From the NCBI GenBank assembly GCA_964035575.1, contig OZ037842.1, positions 992,001 to 1,056,000 on the forward strand: DNA of 64,000 nt, read 5' to 3'. The notes under the pieces are model-generated. The model was not told the origin of the DNA, ran no database searches, and saw nothing but the letters and a program-made list of their open reading frames with translations. Shown piece after piece: positions 30,791 to 40,800 of this stretch (positions are counted from its first letter, which is position 1; every line of letters begins with the position of its first letter). The stretch is from Rhynchopus sp. YZ270_cl-10. Lineage: Eukaryota; Euglenozoa; Diplonemea; Diplonemida; Diplonemidae. The position numbers and the translations under genes are program-made.

Positions 30791-31334
30791 CCTGAGCAGA
30801 TGCAAATGCAATCTGATTCAAATGTGATCACCAGAAGTGACAACATCAGAAAATATAAAAGAACACCAACGAAGTTGTTATGCTAGATTCTATGTGATGT
30901 GCACACCTTAAAAGAAAAAGAAAAAAATAACGCGCAATGTGAAAGGTTCTGTGCCAGCTGTGTATTATAAAACACAAACGTAGGACGTATTATCTCTACG
31001 TCAACCTCCCTTATTCCACCCCTTTTCCCCGTACGTTTTGCTGCCTCGATTTTCTGTGAATTTTTTGTGTCATTACGAAGCTCAGTTTGATAAACCCGTG
31101 TGAATATGCTGATATGGGATACAACTGACTAAGGGTGATTGTTTTTGTAAACTGCCTTTAGTTTTTACTCATGGAAGCAGGTGGCAACGTGGGGGAAACA
31201 ACGCATCTATGGTTGCATTGTTGTTTTATTATTTTTTGCTTTGCAATTTGTGCCCATCTTCCGTTTTGTTTTATTTTGAAGGGCAGTCAGCGGAAAAATA
31301 AACCCTCGACACAACCTTGTGTACCTAACATTTG

Positions 31335-31380
31335 AAGGTGACTCAGCGCTTAGATTCATCGAACCTTGCCTTTTTTTTTT
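31335..31380 (+). repeat. Diverged repeat A directly joined to repeat C
   Basis: AAGGTGACTCAGCGCTTAGA, then TTCATCGAACCTTGCC and a T run. Repeat C starts immediately after, at 31383. Confidence 0.65.
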
Positions 31381-31382
31381 CT

Positions 31383-31460
31383 TTCGATAAACCCGCGGAG
31401 GTTCGGTGCCTGCGTCCACAGAGACGTTTCCACTTACAACTTCCATTTTTTTTTTTTTTT
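31383..31460 (+). repeat. Dispersed repeat C
   Basis: TTCGATAAACCCGCGGAGGT, then TCGGTGCCTGCGTCCACAGA, GACGTTTCCACTTACAAC and a T run. Confidence 0.75.
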
Positions 31461-31577
31461 TGTGTGAATGATACCCTGTCAAATTCTTGCAACCATTTGT
31501 GAAGGACCTGTCAAAGGACCTATCGAAGATTTGTCAGCTTTTTGCTAGTGGCTACCATTGAAGCAAACCCTTTTTTA

Positions 31578-31630
31578 AAGGCGACTAATCACTATGAGGC
31601 TCAGGTTCCTCTTATAAACGTTTTTTGTTT
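31578..31630 (+). repeat. Dispersed repeat A
   Basis: AAGGCGACTAATCACTATGA, then GGCTCAGGTTCCTCTTATAA and a T-rich end. Confidence 0.8.
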
Positions 31631-32100
31631 TCGTTTTTTTGTTTATTTTGTGTAGATGTGTGCATGAGAGACATCTTTCAAGTTTTTTTTTTTTGACTAA
31701 ATCCTACGTGCCATCCACTGGAGGCAACAGTGGGACCGAGTACCCCAAAACGTCTTTGATTTTAGTGAAAAAAAAGAGCGAGTGAAAGACACATACCGTC
31801 CCCATTAGATAGCGCTCAGTTGTGAAATAACGAGCTTGGCTGTCCTTCCCTCCCCTTCCCATCCCTATTTCTTTGTACACTAGCCTTTCTGGCAGTGGCA
31901 TGGAAAGGAATGGGAAAACAGCAGTTTATAGAATCGAATCTGTTGTGACAGCAGGACAGTTCGATATCTTTGCGACACTTCCCTACCCCCACCCACCCTC
32001 CCTGTTAGTCTCTTTTCACTCTACCTCTTTTCAAAAAATATTTTCTTCTTTTCTCCTGCCTCTTTCGGCAATTCATTTCTCAAATCCATATTTTTTATAC

Positions 32101-32155
32101 CCTCTTTTTCCTCCACCACCCCCTCCCCCTCCCCTTTCCCCCACCACATTTTCAG
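32101..32155 (+). promoter_or_regulatory. Putative trans-splice acceptor (C2-like gene)
   Basis: A C/T-only tract of about 50 bases ends in CACATTTTCAG. The first ATG after it (32158) is a short uORF, not the main start. Confidence 0.55.
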
Positions 32156-32256
32156 GAATGAAAAACGAGAGTATGGCTGGTTAGAAGAAGTTTGAAGATA
32201 TTTTAATTACCAAAAAAATTGATAAAACGCAACCAAAACCCATATGGTCTGAGGGG

Positions 32257-33779
32257 ATGACGAGCAGAACTATGCACACCACAGTTACTACGTTGTCTAC
32301 AACTATCATCGGTGTATGTGGGGTGCGGCAGGTGGAGGAGCGACCGGTTTCGCTTCATGTTGTTGTTGAGGTTTGTGGAGAGGTTCGTACGACGAGCCCG
32401 GCGCGCGCTGTACAGCACGCTGCGTCTCATGCCCTGGCTGCAACCTTTGACCACACCACATCCTTTCCTGTGCACGGCGCTGAGGCGGTCACCCTCTCCC
32501 TCTACGGCGGTGCACGCCTTCTTGGCAAAGCCGTCTTCGAAGCAACACCCTCCGGAGCAAACCGCAAACACAACATCCCCTTGCTCGGGTCCGGCGGAGA
32601 GGTGCATATCATCTACTCCCTCGGGGAGGCTACCGTGCACAACAGACGCACCCAAGCAATACGGCCACACTCCGCACTTCGTCGTGGCAGCAGTCGTGGA
32701 CAAAGAAATGAGAGTTTCGACGCCGTCGATGTAGAACCACTGCACGACCCCTGTATAGACCGTGGGCCTGGGGTGTTGAGTATTCATGTGACAGGGTTGC
32801 GGGCGGAGGGTGGGGGTGGAGGGTTGTTCCCCACAATGATGTCAGTGTCGGTTGCGTATGCAGGCTGCGAACGGCATGGGACAGCAGGGACGGTTGGTGG
32901 TGGCAGAAAGCCGAAGGCAGCAAAGAAGCTTGACATGAAGTCCGACTTTGATTTGGTGTACAGCGATGCTGCCCGATATGTGCACTTCACGGTGTGGGGG
33001 AGAGGTGGCGGGGCTACAAGCACCAACACCACAAAGCCACCCTGCCTCTACGAAAAGAAGCAGCTTGGCACCGTACGTTGGCCTCTACGCAACTCTGTAG
33101 GGAAACAAACCGCGACCGCACTCGCAGAAGGGTATGCAGATTGCTTCCCCCCTATTTTTTGATAAAGCAACTTGTTTTCAATTCCAAAAAGATTGGAGGC
33201 AGCGCTGCGGGCAAACAAAACGGATTGAAAAAGACAGAAGGTGGCTTGTTCTTTGGGTACTCAATTATTTTCCGGCTTTGAGTGCAAACAAAAGACCCGA
33301 TCTTTTTTTTAAAGATTTTGGCGTATAAATAGTAAATTACAGCCAGCCAACTTCTTGTTGATGCACTATCGGCTAAGGCGCCAACCTTTCTCATTTACAT
33401 ACCTTTTCTGGGGTTTTTACGATATGGATGAGGTCATCTTACCTTCCCCCTTCCTAACAACACATATTACAGATTTGAGATCACGTTTACCTGCAGCATT
33501 ACGTACCAACGCACGCTTCAGGAGGGTTCTTCAGGGAGGCCTACGTCAGCGTATCCCAAGAAGAGGCTGCAGGCGTTTGACGTAAAGCAGGCGGTTCAAG
33601 TCATGGACGGCGAGACGAACCACCTCCTCGAGCGAGCGGACCGCCCCCTCAGTGCCGACGAGGTTGAGCTGGACTTCGACAAGCAGGACACATCCGTGCA
33701 AGACACAGCCCCCTTCCTCTCGAATATGCTCACACAATGGAATTCGTCTTCGCAGCAGCGACAACGGAGGGAGTGGTGA
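32257..33779 (+). CDS. Two-exon C2-domain-like protein, function unknown
   Basis: Exons 32257-33131 and 33473-33779 (donor GTATGC, acceptor TATTACAG) join to 393 residues. Two beta-rich segments resemble C2 or NT-C2 folds. One is near the N-terminus (VSLHVVVEVCGEVRTT ... AVTLSLYGGARLLGKAVFEA). The second is GVLSIHVTGL ... MMSVSVAYAG ... SDFDLVYSDAARYVHFTVWG ... LGTVRWPL, then GFEITFTCSITYQ across the splice. The C-terminus is acidic and helical. No signal peptide or membrane helix. The C2 call is from strand pattern only. The presumed 5' UTR (from 32156) carries short uORFs, including an eight-codon one starting 32158. The intron contains repeat E, shared with 56858-57065. Confidence 0.75.
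33165..33310 (+). repeat. Dispersed repeat E (in intron)
   Basis: AAGCAACTTGTTTTCAATTC, then AAAAAGATTGGAGGCAGCGC, GGATTGAAAAA and AAAAGACCCGATC. The second copy is at 56858-57065 and carries an extra insertion. Confidence 0.85.
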
Positions 33780-34037
33780 AAAGGTGGTACTCATGCGACC
33801 CCAAGCGAGCTGGGATTTGAAAGGATTTGTTTTGAGAAGGGGGATGTGCGTGTTTCCTGCTTGCGTTTTCGTCAAAATCACTGCAACCTTTTCCAAGGTA
33901 AACAGTTGGCGCGTCGCACCCCATACTTACCCCCAACCCTATACACGAGATTTGTATTTATTTTTTTGTCCCTGTGAGGGGGCATTTTTACGATTGCGAC
34001 GAAAGTGTTTGTATTTGAAAAAAAAGCAATATTGCTT

Positions 34038-34088
34038 AGGTGACCTGAACACGAGGCTTGGGTCATCTTCACCAGCTTTTCTTCGTTT
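34038..34088 (+). repeat. Dispersed repeat A
   Basis: AGGTGACCTGAACACGAGGC, then TTGGGTCATCTTCACCAGCT and TTTCTTCG. Confidence 0.85.
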
Positions 34089-34402
34089 TAACATGCCCCC
34101 CTTTTTTTTGTTTTGTTCTCAAGGGGATGGGCCTTTGCCATTTTCTTTGCAGTCATTCTGTACGGCATACTTGGTAAAGCAAAGTCCACTACCCCTTGCT
34201 CGGCTGTTAATGTTTTCTTTTTTTTATCCTTTTTTGTTTTTGCTCCACCCCCATGATTTATGAAGTGCTACGAAAGAACTGCTGATGCACAAAGAAGAAT
34301 CATCATTGTCCATCAGTAGTTGCTTATCATTGAAGAAAGGCGAGGTACGACCTTACTGAAGCAAGTTTTCTCAAGTTCTGCTTTGGTAAAGGCTATTTTC
34401 TT

Positions 34403-34450
34403 AAGGTGACTGAACACAGTTGTAGATTCACTTTGCCATCCTTTCTCTCT
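34403..34450 (+). repeat. Diverged repeat A
   Basis: AAGGTGACTGAACACAGTTG, then TAGATTCACTTTGCCATCCT and TTCTCTC. Confidence 0.7.
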
Positions 34451-34749
34451 TGTTCTTTTGCCCGTAAAATATGTGACCCACGGTAATTAGACCCACACTG
34501 CCAAAAATGGGTGCTCATTCGGTTAAGTTGGGTGCTTTTTTGTGTCACCACGTTTTCCCCGATACTTGTTTCCTGTATTTCACAATCTTATGTACGCACT
34601 CCGTGGTACTTCCCGCCACTTTCGCATAATGTGAACCACAACCCCCACACACCATCCCTCTTCCACCCCTAACACCACGTTGTGAACGAAGCCCCCCCAA
34701 AATGCCATAAACGCTGCAAAATAAAACGAATTCTATTTTCTTTTGTACA

Positions 34750-34851
34750 CTTCTGTTGTAGTCCGCAGGGTACTTTCATAATGCTTTCATCCGAGACTGT
34801 CATCGGGCAATCAGAGGTGCCTGCATCAATAACTTCCCTTTTTTTTTTTCT
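34750..34851 (+). repeat. Dispersed repeat B, just upstream of cyclin gene
   Basis: CTTCTGTTGTAGTCCGCAGG, then GTACTTTCATAATGCTTTCA, TCAGAGGTGCCTGCATCAAT and AACTTCCC with a T run. It ends about 20 bases before the cyclin acceptor, so the repeat's T run may serve as part of that acceptor's pyrimidine tract. Confidence 0.8.
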
Positions 34852-34892
34852 CTACTTACCCCCGCGCTACAGGGTTGTTTTTCCAAAAAATC

Positions 34893-35780
34893 ATGGTTGA
34901 TACGATTGTGAAAAGCGTGAAGGATGATTGTAAAGTAGTGGAGTTTATAAAGGAATGTTGCAGGAGTCTACGGTTTCGCACTGATACGTTGACGACAGCG
35001 TGTGTGTTGTATCATCGGGTGCGGGAGTGTGATGCTGCGGCTGATGGGTTTGAGGTGGCAGCATGTTGTATGTTCATTGCGGGGAAGGTGGAGAATCATT
35101 TTAGAAAGGCGCGGGATGTGGTCAATGTGTGTCATTGGGTGGAGCACGGGGAGGTGCTGGACATAGGGGATACGCTGTTTGATGGGAAGGAGGTGCTCTT
35201 TAACCGTGAGAAGGTGGTGCTGCGTCAGCTCGGATTTGACTGTCGTGTGGCAAAGCCGCATGCCTACCTTTTGCAGTTCGTGCAAGCCTTCTGCACCCCT
35301 GCCCTTGGCGCAAGGTGTGCGCAGCTCGCATGCATCTTCCTCAACGATGCCCTCGCAGCTCCCTTCTGTGCGCACCACCCCGCACCGCTGCTCGCCGCCG
35401 GAGCTCTCCACGCAGCCGAAATCGTTCTCGGGTGCTACTCACAAACTGCAAACCCCCTCTGGCCGTCTTCCATCCCGCTCCCTCTCGAAGAGGTGCGTGC
35501 CGTCTGTTCGAAGTTCTTTCAGCTCTACCACACCAATGTGGACCGTTGCATGTACACAATAACAGAAGACGCGAAAGAGTTCCGAAAGGCGCTCTACAAA
35601 TTAGGTGATGTCTGTGGGGTGTGGGGAGACGACGCAGTGCAGCAGGTGTTGGGGTGTGTCGGGTGGCTTGTAACTGCGGCTGCCGACGGTGCGCTTCTGC
35701 TCGTGGTGGATGTGAATGCAGGGGGTGGGGGTGCAGATGGGTACGTCATCCGCTGGGTGCCGTACCTCTGTGTGTCGTGA
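34893..35780 (+). CDS. Cyclin-fold protein
   Basis: 295 residues, intronless. ATG 34893 is the first ATG in frame, 20 bases after the acceptor CTACAG (ending 34872). Residues about 20-120 form a cyclin box: LRFRTDTLTTACVLYHRVRE, FEVAACCMFIAGKVENHFRK with the conserved K and E of the A-x-K-x-E signature, then ILRQLGFDC-like VVLRQLGFDCRV. A second helical repeat follows (HAYLLQFVQAF ... LACIFLNDALAAPF ... AAGALHAAEIVLG). This layout is nearer to transcription-type cyclins (C/L/T/Q) than to mitotic cyclins. No destruction box was noticed. The C-terminal hydrophobic, glycine-rich tail (WLVTAAADGALLLVVDVNAG) is odd. The partner is presumably a CDK. Confidence 0.85.
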   Translation: MVDTIVKSVKDDCKVVEFIKECCRSLRFRTDTLTTACVLYHRVRECDAAADGFEVAACCMFIAGKVENHFRKARDVVNVCHWVEHGEVLDIGDTLFDGKEVLFNREKVVLRQLGFDCRVAKPHAYLLQFVQAFCTPALGARCAQLACIFLNDALAAPFCAHHPAPLLAAGALHAAEIVLGCYSQTANPLWPSSIPLPLEEVRAVCSKFFQLYHTNVDRCMYTITEDAKEFRKALYKLGDVCGVWGDDAVQQVLGCVGWLVTAAADGALLLVVDVNAGGGGADGYVIRWVPYLCVS

Positions 35781-37820
35781 GGGGGGTAGGGTGGGCAGGG
35801 GAGGGTGGCGTTGCAGCCACCCTGACGCTTTCCTGTTTGTACAGATTAGCGTAAAGGAAGGCACAGCAGTGTACAAAAAATGGGTCAGGCATGATAGCAG
35901 CAGTGCAGGTAGGTCTTATATTTGAAATCCTCTCTTTCGAGGGTGCAGCAGCATCAGAACGATTGTGGGTGGGGTGGGGTGCATGGGGTGGGGTGGATGT
36001 TCGTTGATTCAACACCGTTGATTCAGCATGATTTGGAGTCTGGCGAAGCTTGCGAAAGGGGTGATGAGGATCTGTGCTTGAAGAGGGGAGGGTGTGGGAG
36101 GGGAAGGTGTGCTGGTCTTGTGTTGCACGGTGGCAGCAGTGCTGCCCAACAGCCTCGGGTCTCAGCCTGCTGGCGGTGTGCCGTGCTTGGATGGAGCAGT
36201 TCTTGGTGCAGCAACGCTGCAGCATTGGCTGCTCAGTCTCAGTATTGCATGTCGCCCGATGGCGGAAGCACGTTGCATGTGGTGGTGAGGTTTGCTCAGG
36301 TGGGTCTGTTGCAGCGCATGGCACGACCACACGCACATTGGTGCATGTGTGTCTCGCAAGCATGCTTTCAGAAGTTGTGGTCCATCACTCAAGAACAGCA
36401 CTTCCCTCACACGGATGGAGCGTGTCAGGGTGAATGACTGCTGCTTTGCTGAACCAAAGCATACACGGCTGAGTTGGGTGGGGTGGGGTTTGGGAAGGGA
36501 TGTCTGATCTGAGTTGTTGTGCTGAGTGCAATGTGCACGAAGTGTGCAGGTGGTTTGGACGATGAACGTTGAGGGAAGGAGAGAAGAGGAGAGGATGGGA
36601 TGAGATGAGAAGGATGCCAGAGTTGTTAGTTTGTGCGGAGAGTGGGTTGGTAGAGGGGTGGGGTGGGGGAAGACGTGTGCTGAAAGAAGACCGTGCAATG
36701 ATGAAATAGAGTTGTGGCGACGGCTGCAGAAGGCTCCGCAGAAGACATGCACCCTACGCAGTCTTTTGGGTAAAGTCCCTCAGTGTTCACAGAGCTGTGC
36801 GCCCCTGCCATCTCCAGAGGAGAGCTGCCGTGTGGCAGTGCCCTTCTTCGTGAAGGTGCGCAGGCAGGTGTGCGTGCTGTCTCTTTGGATCACAGTCATG
36901 GAGCCTGCAATGTGCGCATTGCAACCTCAAGAGGGCTTATTCTCTGCATGCCTGCCTGCACACTCTGCTGAGCACACCACTGATTTGATGAATTTGATGA
37001 AGAACCGCACCTGTGTGCTCACTTGCCGATCATGAGGAGCGCTGTCTGGGTTGGGTGACGTGCGTGATGGGAGGGTGGGTGGCACTACCAGGCTTCAGTG
37101 TTACTGATGCTGCGTGGTGTGCCTTGCTGTCTTAGCCGCTTTGGGTTGCATGCCACACGTTGACGTCAGTCATCGCGTTGGTATCTGTGTGGTGGGGTTA
37201 GCATCTGTGTGCTGTGTGTACAGGGTGCAGTGCGTTTACATCACACTCTGTGTTGTCTCTCTCACTCTCTGTGTATACAAGGGACCTCTTTGTTGTACAT
37301 GGCTTGTCTCCTGCCAAGAACGATCGCCATGTGGCAGGAAAGCAGCTCGGGTCTGTGGCCAGGGTAGTGGCTGGGTTCACCTCAGGTGCAGGGGTTTGAC
37401 TATGTCAATCCTTTTGTTCGCTGGGTGTGTTGTCTGACGCATGAACCATCCCACTCTGAGCTATGCTCAAAGTGACGGGTTCACATTCTGTGCAGAACGA
37501 TGGTTTTCATCCTCACCTTCTGCGGGTTCTTGCTTCAACCTACACTGTACCTTCACATTATTTGAGGGCATCATTTTCGTGTACTTGGTTGCTTCAAGAG
37601 GGTTGGGGTAGGGTGTTGGGTGTGGGGTGTGCCATTGTGCATATTTAACCTCCTTTTTGAGGTTCCGATTCGTTTGGTTTCGCTTCGGTGTGACACAGAC
37701 ATGACTTTCTCTTTGGCCGCATTTCCATTTTTTTGGAATGCCTCCCAACCCCGCTTTATTCCTGCTTGTTTGTTCTTCAATCGAGCGGATGACGTTACTG
37801 TGTGATATGCTACACGACAG
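35781..37820. other. 2-kb GT/GC-rich intergenic mosaic
   Basis: Composition differs from other spacers: G/T-rich on the + strand with GTGGGGTGGGGT tracts. Long antisense frames (for example 36162-36752) read as P/H/S-rich low complexity and are not credible genes. It contains the first copy of the 336-bp duplication (36643-36978). It ends with the likely SOD acceptor ACACGACAG at 37820. Confidence 0.55.
36643..36978 (+). repeat. 336-bp duplication, copy 1
   Basis: From GGGTTGGTAGAGGGGTGGGG to CACTCTGCTGAGCACACC. Nearly identical to 38117-38453 (about three differences). One copy lies upstream of the SOD gene and the other inside its intron. Confidence 0.95.
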
Positions 37821-37849
37821 ACCCTCTTCTTCACTCTCACTAACGCACT

Positions 37850-40800
37850 ATGTCCTTCACACTGCCCCCGCTGCCCTGGGCCATTGACGCCCTTGCCGCC
37901 AAGGGTATCTCCAAGGAGCAGGTGGACTTCCACTACAACAAGCACCACGCTGGATACGTCACCAAGCTCAACGCCGCCGCCGAGGCACGCCCCGAGATCA
38001 AGGACAAGAAGATCGAGGAGCTCATCGTGAACAAGGACGCCACATACAACCTTGCCGCCCAGATCTGGAACCACACCTTCTACTGGAACTGCATGTATGT
38101 GGGGAGGGAGGTGATGGGGTTGGTAGAGGGGTGGGGTGGGGGGGAAGGCGTGTGCTGAAAGAAGACCGTGCAATGATGAAATAGAGTTGTGGCGACGGCT
38201 GCAGAAGGCTCCGCAGAAGACATGCACCCTACGCAGTCTTTTGGGTAAAGTCCCTCAGTGTTCACAGAGCTGTGCGCCCCTGCCATCTCCAGAGGAGAGC
38301 TGCCGTGTGGCAGTGCCCTTCTTCGTGAAGGTGCGCAGGCAGGTGTGCGTGCTGTCTCTTTGGATCACAGTCATGGAGCCTGCAATGTGCGCATTGCAAC
38401 CTCAAGAGGGCTTATTCTCTGCATGCCTGCCTGCACACTCTGCTGAGCACACCTTGATGAACACTGGACACAGTGGTTGATGACATGCTGTCTGTCACAT
38501 GGTCACATTCCTGATGGGTGGGTAGCTCAGGCTCAGGCTCAGGGGTTCGGGTTGGGGTCAAGAAAATAGAAATCATGCTTCTGTCTCAGAAGGCCCTCAT
38601 TTGCACCAACGAGGGTACACTGGTGGCACCCTCCATTTCACAACCACAGTCGTTTTTTCACAAAGCGGGGTTCATTTGGAAACGGTACTGTGCATTGTCC
38701 CATGTGAGCCACGATCCCAGAACGGATTGGCTGTTGCTTCGTTGCATCATCTACATGCGCAGCGTTGGGTAGAAGCGGGTTCCATCTTCCAGTGCTGAAG
38801 ATCATCAACAGCATGAGGGGTAGGGAGAATCTGGCCCGGTCTTAATGGGAAATAGTCAAAGTTGACTCCTAATAGGTGCATTTATTTTTTCCAGAGTCCC
38901 TTTCCCAGGGTCGATTTTCATGAGTGCCGAGCCCGGGTGAGGTAAGAAACACCTTGGGGTTACAGGCCCTTCCAAACATTGTGCGGTTGTTCTGTGTGTG
39001 TTCATTGGTCATGGGATGGCAGGAGGGGTCTCGAGTCTACTCTGCCATTGTCGAGTCTCGCGTGGCTCCTCCAAGCGCCTCCTTCACCCTCGTTACTGCC
39101 TTCTGGGTAAAGTTATGTGATTTTGAGCTCCAGTGCATCTACTGTGTGAAGAACAACCGGGAAACCACAGGTAGGGCATCTCACACGTTGCCTGCGTCAC
39201 ACAGGCAACGGGTGGCAGTAGGTGCGGAAATGAAGGGGGAAGGTGTGCTGCTGCAAAGAGACTGCACTCTTCCCCTGATCTTTCTTGCATTTCTCTGAAC
39301 GAAGAGTGCAACACTTGGGTGGTGCCTCTTGACGTGGCAGTGGAGATGGGCACAGGCGGCTTCATTTTCTCGCACAGTCATCTTTCAAGTTTCCTTCTGC
39401 ACACACCACTGCAGCTGTGGTGCTGCACCACAGCTGAGAGGGCTCTCCGCAACGTAGAGAAAACACTCCAGACAGTTGCCAACAGAGTCAAGCGTCCTCG
39501 TCGTGTTAGGGTGTGGGCCCCTCCTTGACCTTGGTGGACTTCGCAGCAAGCCACTCTAGGATCGTGCTGATCAGGGTCTGGAGCCTTGAGCACTTATGCG
39601 TCCTGATCGAGCGTCCTGCGTGACATCCCCGAAGGACAGTAGTGGTGCACGTCGCTCTGCAGTGGCATGGTGCCATTATGTCATGCGCATGCACGCCGTT
39701 CTTTCTTACTTGAGGCTGGCATCGTACGTGGGTCTGTCAGAGGTTCCTGCACCCATAACTATTCTTCTGAACTCGACCCAAGGTCTTGAGGATTTAAGCT
39801 TGCCACACACGGTTGTCTTCTCACAAGTCTTCGGCGAACTTAGAACAAGGAGCAGAAGTACTTTACACGCCTTTCCCCTGCTCACGCTCATGCACACAGT
39901 GATGCCTTTCTCAGGCACACCATGTCTTGCACACTTATCCATCCTGAGCCCTGCCTTGCCTACCCTGAGGAAAGCAACTTAGGTGCAATGCCTCAGTTTG
40001 TAGCTCCCCCTCCCCTGGCACCTTGCCGTGGTACGGTACACAACAGTGCAAATGTGCTAGAAGTTGTTGCACCACCTTCCGGTGCGAGGGTATCGCCATG
40101 ACAAAGTGGAGTGAAAGGGATTCTTTGAGTGCACAAAGGGTCTAATTTACATTGTTGTAGAAATGAGGGGACAACGTGCAGAAACCAGTTTCTCGGACAG
40201 TGCTGAAAGGATATGCCAAGAGAGCTTGCTCGGGGTTGGGATATAGGCACATAGCATACTAACCGGCAACCCTGTGGCAAAAAGAACTATCGGGTGTGAC
40301 CTCATGTGAGACATACATGGGAGTGGCGCAGGCCACGCTGCACCAGTGCGCAGGAGTTTACTGGTGAGTGATTTCAACCTGGGTTATTGTGTTATTTCAA
40401 AGAGGGGATTGGCTCCAGAACTGCGGATCACACCGCGTTTTCGGATGATGAAAACGGTCAGAATCGAAAAGTTCGTCAAAAAATAAACCCAAAGAAGAAA
40501 ACACATGACAACTTTCTCCGGATAGAAGCAGTTTCAAATTACCCAAGCATTTCAAGGGAAGTGCGGGATCTACATGACATCCTGTACATATGGCAGGAAG
40601 CATCACCTACAAGAAAGCGGGTGGTGAATAGGAAGGTGCTCATCATGCGTGCCTGACCTTCCCGTGAAGGTGATGGGGCGCGACTGTGACTCTTGGTCTG
40701 CCCTTAGGCGTTATGGAGGGGACAAGCGACATGCTGTATAAGCACTCGTTTTTTCGAGCCTCGTTCCAAACCTAACTGGCCCACTCGCTTCCGACACCCA

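Larger units (their letters stand above)
30791..32155. other. Intergenic with repeats A and C
   Basis: Contains repeat A at 31335 and 31578, repeat C at 31383, T runs, and a long C/T-rich tract ending in CACATTTTCAG at 32155, a strong acceptor candidate. No gene was seen. Confidence 0.6.
33780..34872. other. Intergenic with repeats A and B
   Basis: Repeat A lies at 34038 and 34403, repeat B at 34750-34851, otherwise A/T-rich sequence. It ends at the CCGCGCTACAG acceptor (34872) for the cyclin gene. No gene is recognised. Confidence 0.6.

Noticed and set aside
36162-36752. 196-codon - strand frame in the GT-rich spacer
   Set aside because: Composition is dominated by H, P, S and T from GTGGGG-type repeats. 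It extends into the 336-bp duplication and lacks start context and any motif.
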